Assembly (NCBI GenBank): GCA_029975745.1
Contig: JARKOL010000396.1
Coordinates: forward strand, 1-45,983
Direction: 5' to 3'
DNA from: Myxococcota bacterium
Lineage (GTDB): Bacteria > Myxococcota_A > UBA9042 > DTJE01
DNA length: 45,983 nucleotides
Below the pieces are notes generated by a model, which was not told the DNA's origin, did no database searches, and saw nothing but the letters and a program-made list of their open reading frames with translations. Positions 1-9,046 of the stretch are shown here, one piece after another. The stretch's first letter is position 1. Each line of letters begins with the position of its first letter. A program made the position numbers and the translations under genes.

Positions 1-101
1 ACACCTCTGGACATCCGCGTGATGCCCAAGTCGCTTTGAAGTCACGAGCGCGCCCAGCGAGCACGACTCCCGGCGGACGCCGTGGGGCGCAGCGGGCGGG
101 T

Positions 102-277
102 CGCCGCCGTCAAGCCGGCGGCGGGAGAGCTGCCTCAAGCGGCAGCAGTCCAGGGCGGGCGGCAGAGAGCTGTCTCAAGCGACAGCAGTCCAGGGTGGGC
201 GGCGGGAGAGCTGCCTCAAGCGGCAGCAGTCCAGGGTGAGCGGCTGGAGAGCTGGGGCAAGCCCCAACAAGTCCAGG
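102..277. repeat. Tandem hairpin repeat: five stem-loops with a shared NCAAGC loop; the last four have a ~41-bp period and are followed by AGTCCAGG
   Basis: CGCCGCCG-TCAAGC-CGGCGGCG (102-123), GCTGCC-TCAAGC-GGCAGC (129-146), GCTGTC-TCAAGC-GACAGC (169-186), GCTGCC-TCAAGC-GGCAGC (210-227), GCTGGG-GCAAGC-CCCAAC (251-268, one C.A mismatch). Confidence 0.85.
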
Positions 278-418
278 CCGGCATGCCCGGTACCCCAGCC
301 TTGCGCGACCAGGCCCCGATGATGAGGGGATGGGTCAGCACCCCGCTCCGTTGACCTGGTCGTGGCATCCCGCGTATGCTCGCCCCGCGGAATCGGTCGA
401 TTCAACAAGGAGTTCGTT

Positions 419-1798
419 GTGAAGAAGCTGCTGGTGCTGTTGGTCCTGGGGCTTCTGGCCTTTGCCGGACTGGGGATCGCGAACCTGCTGATCGGCACCC
501 CGACCGGAACGTCCCTGACGCGCAACGCTGCCCAGGATCCCGAATTCCTGAAGGTCGCGTTGACGCTGGAGCGCGCCTGCCTGAACTGCCACTCGGCGGA
601 AACGAGGATGCCGTTCTATGCCGCGATTCCCGGCGCCGGGCACCTGATCCGCCACGACATCGCGGTCGGGCGGGCGTACCTGGACATCACCGCGGACATG
701 AACGGCGGCGGTGGGGCGCCCGTTTCCGAGGTGGCGCTGGCCAAGACGGAATGGACGGTTCGCGAGGGCACGATGCCCCCGCTGCAGTACGTCGCCCTGC
801 ACTGGGACGCGCTGCTGTCGGCCGCCGAAGAGGACGCGCTGATGGCCTGGATCGCGGACACTCGGGTCCGCCAGTTCGCCCCCGAGGGCATGGCCCCCGA
901 GCTGGCCGGCGGCGTCGTTCGGCCCCTGCGCGCGTCCATCCCCACCGATCCGGCCAGGGTGGCCCTGGGCGAACGGCTGTACAACGACAGGCGCCTGTCC
1001 GGCGACGACACCGTGTCGTGCGCGACCTGCCACGACCTGGCCAAGGGCGGGGTCGATCGCCTGCGGTTCTCGAAGGGCGTGCGCGACCAGATCGGGCCGA
1101 TCAACGCGCCGACCGTGTTCAATGCGGCGCTGCAGTTCGCCCAGTTCTGGGACGGGCGTGCGGCCACCCTGGAGGACCAGGCGGACGGCCCGCCGAACAA
1201 CCCGCTGGAAATGGATTCGAACTGGCCGCAGATCCTGGGCAAGCTGGGCCAGGACCAGGCGTTCGTTGAGGCCTTCACGGCCGCCTACCCGGAGGGGCTG
1301 TCGAAGGCGACGATCACCCACGCCATCGCGGAGTTCGAGCGCACGCTGCTGACGCCCAACGCGCCGTTCGATCGATTCCTGGCGGGCCAGGCGGACGCGC
1401 TGGACGCCGACCAGCAGGCGGGATGGGCCCATTTCGCGAAGCGCGGCTGCACGATGTGCCACGCGGGCGAGCTGCTGGGCGGCCGCTCGTACGAGGCCGT
1501 GGGCCGCAAGGCCGACTACTTCAAGGACCGCGGCGAGCCGGTGACCGACGCCGACCTGGGCCGCTTCAACGTCACGAAGCACGAGCCCGACCGCTTCCGG
1601 CAGAAGGTGCCGACGCTGCGCAACATCGCCCAGACCGCCCCGTACCTGCACGACGGCACGGCGAACGACCTGGCCGCCGCCGTGGACATGATGGCGAAGT
1701 ACGAACTGGGCGTGACGCTGCAGCCGGGCGAAGGCGCGCGGATCGTCCGTTTCCTGGAATCCCTGACCGGCGAGTACCTGGGCAAGGCGGTGCAGTAG
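419..1798 (+). CDS. Cytochrome-c peroxidase (CCP/MauG family) with an extra N-terminal haem-binding domain
   Basis: Three CxxCH motifs (CLNCH, CATCH, CTMCH); N-terminal signal/TM segment; GTG start with an upstream AAGGAG. Confidence 0.9.
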   Translation: MKKLLVLLVLGLLAFAGLGIANLLIGTPTGTSLTRNAAQDPEFLKVALTLERACLNCHSAETRMPFYAAIPGAGHLIRHDIAVGRAYLDITADMNGGGGAPVSEVALAKTEWTVREGTMPPLQYVALHWDALLSAAEEDALMAWIADTRVRQFAPEGMAPELAGGVVRPLRASIPTDPARVALGERLYNDRRLSGDDTVSCATCHDLAKGGVDRLRFSKGVRDQIGPINAPTVFNAALQFAQFWDGRAATLEDQADGPPNNPLEMDSNWPQILGKLGQDQAFVEAFTAAYPEGLSKATITHAIAEFERTLLTPNAPFDRFLAGQADALDADQQAGWAHFAKRGCTMCHAGELLGGRSYEAVGRKADYFKDRGEPVTDADLGRFNVTKHEPDRFRQKVPTLRNIAQTAPYLHDGTANDLAAAVDMMAKYELGVTLQPGEGARIVRFLESLTGEYLGKAVQ

Positions 1799-1810
1799 CC
1801 GCCATTGGAC

Positions 1811-2971
1811 CTATCGCTTCAGTGCATGCTGGAGCAGCGGTTCCATTTCATCGGGCAGCAACGCAATCGGGTTCGCCTTCATGCTGCTGGCCTGGGTGGC
1901 GCGCCGAACGATGTCCGGAATGTCGGCGCCGGTCATGCCGTGGACGGACAGGGACGGCACGCCCAGTTCGGAGGCCAGCGATTCCAGCCAGGCGACCAGG
2001 TCGTCCGCGGTCGCCTTGGCCCGGCCCGTCAGGATCCGGGCGGCCTCGTCATAGCGGTTCAGCCCTTCCCCGCCGCTCCCCCGGGTCCGCAGCGCGGCCA
2101 CGTTCGCCCGACACACCGGCGCCAGCAGACGCGCGCAGACCGCCCCGTGGGGGGCGTTGAACGTTCCCCCGATCACCGCGGCGAACCCGTGGACCGCCCC
2201 CAGCCCCGCGTTCGCCAGCGCGATGCCCCCGAACAGGCTGGCCAGCGCCATGTCGGACCGGGCGGCGGCATCCCGCCCGTGGGCGCACACCCGACGCAGC
2301 GAACGCGCGACGCGCCCCAGCCCCTCGCGACACAGGCTGTCGGTCAGCGGATTCGCCCGGACCGACACGAACGGCTCCAGCAACTGGGTCAGGGCGTCCA
2401 TGCCGGTCGCCACGGTCACCGCTCGGGGCACCGACAACGTCAGGTCGGGATCCACCAACGCGATGCGCGGCAGCATCGACGGGCTGCGCAGGCTGGCCTT
2501 GACCCCGTGCTCCGGGCAGGACAGCACCGCGTTCCGCGTCACCTCGCTGCCGGTGCCCGCGGTCGTCGGGACGGCGATGCACGGCAGGGACGGTTTCGCG
2601 ATCGGCCGCCCCCGGCCGACCACCTCGATGTAGTCCATCGGGTCGCCGCCGTTGCCCAGCAGCATCGCCACGGCCTTGGCGGCGTCCAGGGCGCTGCCGC
2701 CGCCGAATCCGACGACCACCTCGCACCGCAGGTCCCGCCCCAGTTTCACCGCGTGGCGCACCGCATCGACCGACGGCTCGCCCGACACCGAACACGCCGT
2801 GCTTTCGATGCCCGCATCGATCAGGCGCTCGATCAGCAGGTCGGCCCGATGCGGCGTTCGACCGGTCACCACCAGGGCGCGCCGGCCCAGCGGCTTGGTC
2901 ATGCCGCCCACGTCGGCCAGGCAGCCGGACCCGAAACGGATCGTGGACGCGGTCGCGAAATCGAATGTCAT
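1811..2971 (-). CDS. Iron-containing alcohol dehydrogenase family protein
   Basis: GGGSALDAAKAVA, DALTQLLEPF and HGFAAVIGGTFNAPHGAVCA motifs typical of Fe-ADH. Confidence 0.9.
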   Translation of the reverse strand: MTFDFATASTIRFGSGCLADVGGMTKPLGRRALVVTGRTPHRADLLIERLIDAGIESTACSVSGEPSVDAVRHAVKLGRDLRCEVVVGFGGGSALDAAKAVAMLLGNGGDPMDYIEVVGRGRPIAKPSLPCIAVPTTAGTGSEVTRNAVLSCPEHGVKASLRSPSMLPRIALVDPDLTLSVPRAVTVATGMDALTQLLEPFVSVRANPLTDSLCREGLGRVARSLRRVCAHGRDAAARSDMALASLFGGIALANAGLGAVHGFAAVIGGTFNAPHGAVCARLLAPVCRANVAALRTRGSGGEGLNRYDEAARILTGRAKATADDLVAWLESLASELGVPSLSVHGMTGADIPDIVRRATQASSMKANPIALLPDEMEPLLQHALKR

Positions 2972-2988
2972 GGGGCCCCCCAATCGGT

Positions 2989-3279
2989 TCAATCCTCGAC
3001 GGACTGGAAACGCTGCGCGTGCCGGGGGCGTTCCATCATGCTCTCGACCGTTTCCTTCCACACGCGATAGTGCGCGGACTCGCGATGCGCCAGGACGGCC
3101 TCGTCGGAGCGGAAGACCTCGATCAACATGAAGCGGCTGGGGTCCTCGATGTGGCGGATCAGATCGAAGCGCGCGACCCCGGGTTCCTGGCGACTGTGAC
3201 GCACGTTTTCCATCGTGATGCGCTGGAATGCCTCGGCGGATTCCGGCTTGACGTGAACATCGACCAGCGTGACCAGCAT
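2989..3279 (-). CDS. Antibiotic biosynthesis monooxygenase (ABM) domain protein
   Basis: Small ABM-like fold: MLVTLVDVHVKPESAEAFQRITMENVRHSRQEPGVARFDLIRHIEDPSRFMLIEVFRSDEAVLAHRES. Confidence 0.85.
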   Translation of the reverse strand: MLVTLVDVHVKPESAEAFQRITMENVRHSRQEPGVARFDLIRHIEDPSRFMLIEVFRSDEAVLAHRESAHYRVWKETVESMMERPRHAQRFQSVED

Positions 3280-3426
3280 GGCGTCCTCCCGGGGTGGCGA
3301 CCGATATGCGCGATGTCGCTTGCAGGGAACCCGATTCGTGTCGCGCATGGTCTAGCCTGCCAGAATCGAAGGGGACGGGCAAGCCGGGTTGACATCGAGG
3401 CACGGCCGGTCAATCTTTTGGGAACC

Positions 3427-6243
3427 ATGGCAGGAAACCGACCCGACATGCCCGACGATCCCCACCTCGACCCCGCGATGGCCGCCTATGCCGAAGAGCA
3501 ACTGGAACGCTTCCGCCAGGACCCGAACGCGGTGCCGCCAGGGTTTCGGGAGTGGTTTTCGAATGTTCCCGATACCGGCCATCCCGTGGGCTCGGCCCCC
3601 AGGATGCCGCCCGGTCGGCTGTTCCAGGGCTCGACCACGCCGTGTCCGGACGTGGATATGCTGGTCCTGCAGGACCGGGTCGATCAGCTGGTCCGATCGT
3701 TCCGGGTGCGCGGTCACCTGGTGGCCGAACTGGACCCGCTGGGCGCGCCGCGACCCGAGCAGCCCGAACTGGACCCGGCCTTCTACGGATTGACCGAAGC
3801 GGACCTGGACCGCGAGTTTTCGACGCGCACCGTCGGCGGACCCGAGCGACTGACCCTGCGCCGGATCCTCGAGCGCCTGCGCAATACCTACTGTCGTTCG
3901 ATCGGCGTCCAGTTCATGCACATCGGCAACCTGGGGCTGAAGACCTGGCTCCAGGAACGGATGGAAGGCACCGAGAATCGCCTGGCCCTGACGCACGACG
4001 AGCAGGTGCGCATCCTGACCCGGCTGGCCGACGCCGAGATCTTCGAGGATTTCGTTCACAAGAAGTTCCTGGGGGCGAAACGCTTCAGCCTGGAGGGCGC
4101 CGAAACGCTGATTCCGCTGCTGGACCTGGCGTTCGAGCATGCGGGCGAGCAGGGCATCGACGAGATCGTGATCGGGATGCCGCACCGCGGACGGCTGAAC
4201 GTGCTGGCGAACCTGATGGGCAAGCGACCGCGGCAGATCTTCCGGGAGTTCCAGGACCGCGGCGACCGGGGACGACCGGGCGGCGACGTCAAGTACCACC
4301 TGGGCTTCGGCAGCGACTGGATCACCACGAAGGGGCGGCGGCTGCATCTGGCCCTGGCGTTCAACCCCAGTCACCTGGAGTTCGTCAATCCGGTCGTGAT
4401 GGGACGAACGCGGTCCCGCCAGGACCGTGTGGGCGACACGTGGCGTGCCCGGGGCATGGCCCTGCTGATCCACGGCGACGCGTCCTTCGCGGGCGAGGGC
4501 GTCGTCCAGGAAACGCTGAACATGTGCCAGTTGGACGGGTACACCGTCGGCGGCGTCCTGCACGTCATCGTGAACAATCAGATCGGCTTTACGACGCCCC
4601 CCGAGGAGGCCCGCAGCACCCCCTATGCAACCGCCGTGGCCCGAATGCTGGACATCCCGGTGTTCCACGTGAACGGCGAGGATCCCGAGGCCGTGGCCCA
4701 GGTGGTGCGCCTGGCGATGGACTTCCGAAGGGCCTACCAGCGGGACGTCGTCATCGACATGTACTGCTACCGCAAGCGCGGTCACAACGAGGGGGACGAG
4801 CCGGCCTTCACCCAGCCGGTCATGGTCCAGGCCATCGCCCGCCGGCCGACGGTTCGCGAGGCCTACACCGAACGCCTGCTGGCCCTGGGAGAGATCTCGC
4901 GTCAGCAGGCCGACGAGATCGCGGCCCGGCGACGCGCCGAGTTCGACGCGGAGCTGGCGGCGACGGACGAGGTGCCGGACGACCAGGAGCCGACGCCGGC
5001 GCGAGGAGCCTGGGCCGGCCTGGTCGGCGGTCCCGAGGCCGGGGTTCCCGATCCCGAGACCGCCGTCGATCGGGCGCGATTGCAGTCCGTCCTGGAATCG
5101 CTGGGAACCGTGCCCGCCGGGTTCCAGCCGCACCCGAAACTGCTGAAGTGGCTGGCTGGACGCGGCGAGATGGCCCGCGGCGAGCGCCCGATCGACTGGG
5201 CCGCCGCCGAGGCCCTGGCCTGGGGCACCCTGGCGCTGGAAGGCCACCGCGTGCGCCTCAGCGGCCAGGACGTGCAGCGCGGCACCTTTTCGCACCGGCA
5301 TGCGGTGCTGCACGACGCGCGCGACGGACGGAAGTACGTGCCCTTGCAGCACCTGGCCCGGGGGCAGGCCCCCGTCGAGCTCCGCAACAGCCCGCTGTCG
5401 GAATCCGGGGTGCTGGGTTTCGAATACGGCTACAGCCTGGACCAGCCGAACACGCTGGTGATCTGGGAGGCCCAGTTCGGGGACTTCCTGAACGTCGCCC
5501 AGGTCTACGTGGACCAGTTCCTGGCCAGCGCCGAAACGAAGTGGGGGCGGCTGTCCGGCCTGGTGCTGCTGCTGCCGCACGGGCTGGAAGGCCAGGGCCC
5601 CGAACACTCGAGCGCCCGCATCGAGCGCATCCTGGCGCTGGCGGTCGATGACAACCTGCAACTGGTCCACCCGACGACGCCGGCCCAGTTCTTCCACGTG
5701 CTGCGGCGACAGGTGGTCCGTCCCTGGCGCAAGCCGCTGTTCGTCATGACGCCGAAAAGCATGCTGCGCCACCCGGACATGGCATCCCCCCTGGACGAAC
5801 TGGCGCGCGGGCGGTTCCTGCGCATCCTGGGGGACACGCTGCCTCCGGACCGCCCCGTATCCCGGGTATTGCTGTGCAGCGGCAAGGTGTACTTCGACCT
5901 GGCCCGGGCCCGGCAGGCGTCCGATCGAAGCGACGTCGCCATCCTGCGGCTGGAGCAGTTGGCCCCGCTGGCGCCGGCCGAGATCCTGGCGGCACTGGCC
6001 CCCTACGCCGAGGGGACGCCGGTCGTCTGGGTCCAGGAGGAACCGTTCAACATGGGGGCACGCCGCCACGTGCGCGAACTGCTGGAGGGCGAGGTGGCCG
6101 CGCGCCACCCGCTGGGGTGGATCGCACGCCCGGCGTCGTCCAGTCCGGCCACGGGGTCCCACGCCGCCCACCAGCGGGAGCAGGATGAACTGGTTGCGCG
6201 CGCCCTGGACGAAGCCGTCCCGGGCGCTGGGGGTGTCGCATGA
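3427..6243 (+). CDS. sucA: 2-oxoglutarate dehydrogenase E1 component
   Basis: Full-length homology by eye ([82 protein letters not shown]). Confidence 0.97.
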   Translation: MAGNRPDMPDDPHLDPAMAAYAEEQLERFRQDPNAVPPGFREWFSNVPDTGHPVGSAPRMPPGRLFQGSTTPCPDVDMLVLQDRVDQLVRSFRVRGHLVAELDPLGAPRPEQPELDPAFYGLTEADLDREFSTRTVGGPERLTLRRILERLRNTYCRSIGVQFMHIGNLGLKTWLQERMEGTENRLALTHDEQVRILTRLADAEIFEDFVHKKFLGAKRFSLEGAETLIPLLDLAFEHAGEQGIDEIVIGMPHRGRLNVLANLMGKRPRQIFREFQDRGDRGRPGGDVKYHLGFGSDWITTKGRRLHLALAFNPSHLEFVNPVVMGRTRSRQDRVGDTWRARGMALLIHGDASFAGEGVVQETLNMCQLDGYTVGGVLHVIVNNQIGFTTPPEEARSTPYATAVARMLDIPVFHVNGEDPEAVAQVVRLAMDFRRAYQRDVVIDMYCYRKRGHNEGDEPAFTQPVMVQAIARRPTVREAYTERLLALGEISRQQADEIAARRRAEFDAELAATDEVPDDQEPTPARGAWAGLVGGPEAGVPDPETAVDRARLQSVLESLGTVPAGFQPHPKLLKWLAGRGEMARGERPIDWAAAEALAWGTLALEGHRVRLSGQDVQRGTFSHRHAVLHDARDGRKYVPLQHLARGQAPVELRNSPLSESGVLGFEYGYSLDQPNTLVIWEAQFGDFLNVAQVYVDQFLASAETKWGRLSGLVLLLPHGLEGQGPEHSSARIERILALAVDDNLQLVHPTTPAQFFHVLRRQVVRPWRKPLFVMTPKSMLRHPDMASPLDELARGRFLRILGDTLPPDRPVSRVLLCSGKVYFDLARARQASDRSDVAILRLEQLAPLAPAEILAALAPYAEGTPVVWVQEEPFNMGARRHVRELLEGEVAARHPLGWIARPASSSPATGSHAAHQREQDELVARALDEAVPGAGGVA

Positions 6244-7505
6244 TGCATGAACTGAAGGTGCCTGCCGTCGGCGAATCGATCACCGAGGTCCAGGTGCTGC
6301 AATGGCTGAAGGGCGAAGGAGACGCCGTCGCCGTGGACGAGCCGCTGGTCGTCCTGGAAACCGACAAGGCCACCGTCGAGGTGCCGTCGCCGGTCGCCGG
6401 CGTGCTGGCGAAGATCGGGGTGCAACCGGGCGAAACCGCGCGAATTGGCGATGTCCTGGGCCTGGTTCAGGCCGGCGCCCCCCGCCCTGCCGACCGCGCC
6501 GGGGCCTCGGACACGCCCCGGGTGATGCCCGCGGCGCGACGCGTCGCCGCCGAGCAGGGCGTGGACCCCGCCGCGGTAGTCCCCACGGGACCGGGCGGTC
6601 GCGTACTGAAAGAGGACGTGCTGCGGGCCACGACCGAACCGGCATTCCCGGGGAAGAACGCGACGGACGCGCAGGCCCATCCCCCGACCCATCCCCCGGC
6701 CCATCCCCCGGCCCATCCCCCGGCGCATCCCCCGGCGCATCCCCCGGCACCGCCCGTGACCCCGCCGCCCTCGGCGCCCGGGGCGCCGGACGTCGGGACG
6801 CCGCACCGGACCGACCAGACGGTCCCCATGACCCGGATCCGCAAGGTGATTGCCGCGCGCCTGGTCGAGGCCCAGCAGCAGGCCGCCCTGTTGACGACGT
6901 TCAACGAGATCGACATGGGCGCGTGGATGGACCTGCGGCGGCGACGCCAGGACGCGTTCATGACGCGCCATGGCGTCAAACTGGGCCTGACGTCCATCTT
7001 CGTCAAGGCGGTCGTCGAGGCGCTGCGCGAGGTGCCGCAACTGAACGCCGAGGTCCGGGGCGACGACATCGTCTACCACCGCTACTTCGACATCGGCGTG
7101 GCGGTTGGCGGCGGCCGGGGCCTGGTCGTGCCGGTCATCCGGGATGCCGACCGGCTGTCGTTCGCCGACATCGAGGGCGCGGTGGCGGACTTCGGGACCC
7201 GGGCCCGGGACAACCGGATCGACCTGGCCGAGCTGGCGGGAGGCACCTTCACGATCACGAACGGCGGCGTCTATGGGTCGCTGCTCTCGACCCCGATCGT
7301 CAACCCGCCCCAAAGCGGTGTGCTGGGGTTGCACGCCATCCAGGACCGCCCCGTGGCCCGCGACGGCCAGGTCGTGATCCGTCCCATGATGTACGTCGCG
7401 CTGACCTATGACCACCGCATCGTCGATGGCCGCGAGGCCGTCACGTTCCTGAAGCGGGTCAAGGACCTGGTGGAAGACCCCGCGCTGCTGCTGCTGGAGG
7501 CCTAG
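6240..7505 (+). CDS. sucB: Dihydrolipoyllysine succinyltransferase (E2)
   Basis: Lipoyl domain ([15 protein letters not shown]), E3-binding domain, catalytic domain ending [19 protein letters not shown] overlap with sucA. Confidence 0.96.
   Translation: MMHELKVPAVGESITEVQVLQWLKGEGDAVAVDEPLVVLETDKATVEVPSPVAGVLAKIGVQPGETARIGDVLGLVQAGAPRPADRAGASDTPRVMPAARRVAAEQGVDPAAVVPTGPGGRVLKEDVLRATTEPAFPGKNATDAQAHPPTHPPAHPPAHPPAHPPAHPPAPPVTPPPSAPGAPDVGTPHRTDQTVPMTRIRKVIAARLVEAQQQAALLTTFNEIDMGAWMDLRRRRQDAFMTRHGVKLGLTSIFVKAVVEALREVPQLNAEVRGDDIVYHRYFDIGVAVGGGRGLVVPVIRDADRLSFADIEGAVADFGTRARDNRIDLAELAGGTFTITNGGVYGSLLSTPIVNPPQSGVLGLHAIQDRPVARDGQVVIRPMMYVALTYDHRIVDGREAVTFLKRVKDLVEDPALLLLEA
6675..6749 (+). repeat. 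12-bp in-frame tandem repeat encoding a (A/T)HPP linker in SucB
   Basis: CCCATCCCCCGR-type units, about 6 copies, encode [23 protein letters not shown]. Confidence 0.9.
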
Positions 7506-7624
7506 CCTGTCGGCACGACCGCGGGCGGGACAGTCGTCATGGCGCCCGACCGCGAATTTCTGATAGAAGGAGCCCTGGTGTCCGCGCGGCGTGCGCGGGC
7601 CCGATTCATCCAAGCGAGGCGTTC

Positions 7625-9013
7625 ATGGCGACAAGACACGACCTGGTGGTGATCGGCGGCGGCCCGGGAGGCTACGTGGCGGCAATCCGCGCGGCGCAAC
7701 TGGGCAGGAACGTGGCCTGCGTCGAGCAGGAAGAGATGCTGGGCGGCACCTGCCTGCGCGTGGGGTGCATCCCCAGCAAGGCCCTGCTGGAATCCAGCCA
7801 TCGGTTCGTCGAGGTTCGCGACCACGCCAAGGAACACGGCCTGGTCGTCGGCGACGTGGGCTTCGATGTCGCGGCGATGCTGAAGCGCAAGGACAAGATC
7901 GTCAAGGGCCTGACCGGCGGCATCGCGGGACTGTTCAAGAAGAACGGCGTCACGCGGGTTGCGGGCCATGGCCGACTGGACGGCCCGGGACGAATCGTCG
8001 TCTCGGCGGCGGACGGCGGCGAAACGGTCGTCGAAAGCGAGGCCATCCTGATCGCGACCGGAAGCCGCTCGGCCGGCCTGCCGGGAGTCGCCGTCGGCGG
8101 CCGGATCGGCACCAGCACCGAGGCGCTGTCCTGGCCCGAGGTCCCCGGTCACCTGGTGGTGATCGGCGCCGGCTTCATCGGCCTGGAACTGGGATCGGTC
8201 TGGGCGCGCCTGGGCGCCAAGGTCACCGTGCTGGAGTACCTGGACCGCATCCTGCCCGGCATCGACGCCGGCATCGCGGATGCCGCCCGCAAGGTCCTGG
8301 CGCGCCAGGGCCTGAAGATGCGCCTGTCCACCAAGGTGTTGGCCGCACGGGACGAGGGCGACGCCTGCGTCGTCGAGGTCGAGGGAGCCGACCCGATTCG
8401 TTGCGACCGCGTGCTGCTGGCCGTGGGGCGCGCCCCGAACACCGAGGGGCTGGGCCTGGACACCGTGGGCATCACGGTGGACGCCAGAGGCCGCATCCCG
8501 GTCGGCGAAGGCTGGGCGACCTCGGCCCCCGGCGTGTTCGCGATCGGCGACGTGATCGGCGGCATGATGCTGGCGCACAAGGCCCACGAGGAAGGGGTCG
8601 CCTGCGTCGAGCGCCTGGTCACCGGCCATGGCCATGTGAACTACGACGTGATTCCAGGGGTCTGCTACACCGACCCCGAGGTCGCGTCGGTGGGACGCAC
8701 CGAAGAGGACCTGGCCGCCGCCGGCGTCGCGTACAAGGCCGGACGCTTCCCGTTCCGGGCCAACGGCCGCGCCATGACGCTGGGCTCCTACGAAGGCGAG
8801 GTCAAGATCCTGGCGGACGCGACCACCGATCGCATCCTGGGCGTTCATATCCTGGGACCGCGGGCAGGCGACCTGATTGCCGAGGCCGCGGCGGCGATGG
8901 AGTTCGGAGCCAGCGCCGAGGACCTGGCGCGCACCTGCCACGCCCACCCCACCCTGGCCGAGGTCGTGCGGGAAGCCGCCCTGGCCGTGGCCGACCGCGC
9001 CATCCACTTCTGA
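7625..9013 (+). CDS. lpdA: Dihydrolipoamide dehydrogenase (E3)
   Basis: GGGPGGYVAAIRAAQLG, GGTCLRVGCIPSKALL, HAHPTLAEVVREAAL. Confidence 0.97.
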   Translation: MATRHDLVVIGGGPGGYVAAIRAAQLGRNVACVEQEEMLGGTCLRVGCIPSKALLESSHRFVEVRDHAKEHGLVVGDVGFDVAAMLKRKDKIVKGLTGGIAGLFKKNGVTRVAGHGRLDGPGRIVVSAADGGETVVESEAILIATGSRSAGLPGVAVGGRIGTSTEALSWPEVPGHLVVIGAGFIGLELGSVWARLGAKVTVLEYLDRILPGIDAGIADAARKVLARQGLKMRLSTKVLAARDEGDACVVEVEGADPIRCDRVLLAVGRAPNTEGLGLDTVGITVDARGRIPVGEGWATSAPGVFAIGDVIGGMMLAHKAHEEGVACVERLVTGHGHVNYDVIPGVCYTDPEVASVGRTEEDLAAAGVAYKAGRFPFRANGRAMTLGSYEGEVKILADATTDRILGVHILGPRAGDLIAEAAAAMEFGASAEDLARTCHAHPTLAEVVREAALAVADRAIHF

Positions 9014-9046
9014 CGGCGCTCGGTTCGTTCTTCCCGAATCGCGGAT

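Noticed and set aside
102-277. Hairpin array considered as a CRISPR
   Set aside because: Units diverge in the stems, no unique spacers of ~30 bp, and no cas genes.
3352-6171. 939-aa minus-strand ORF antisense to sucA
   Set aside because: Shadow ORF from high GC third-position bias; low-complexity Arg/Gly/His composition and no domain, whereas the plus strand is unmistakably sucA.
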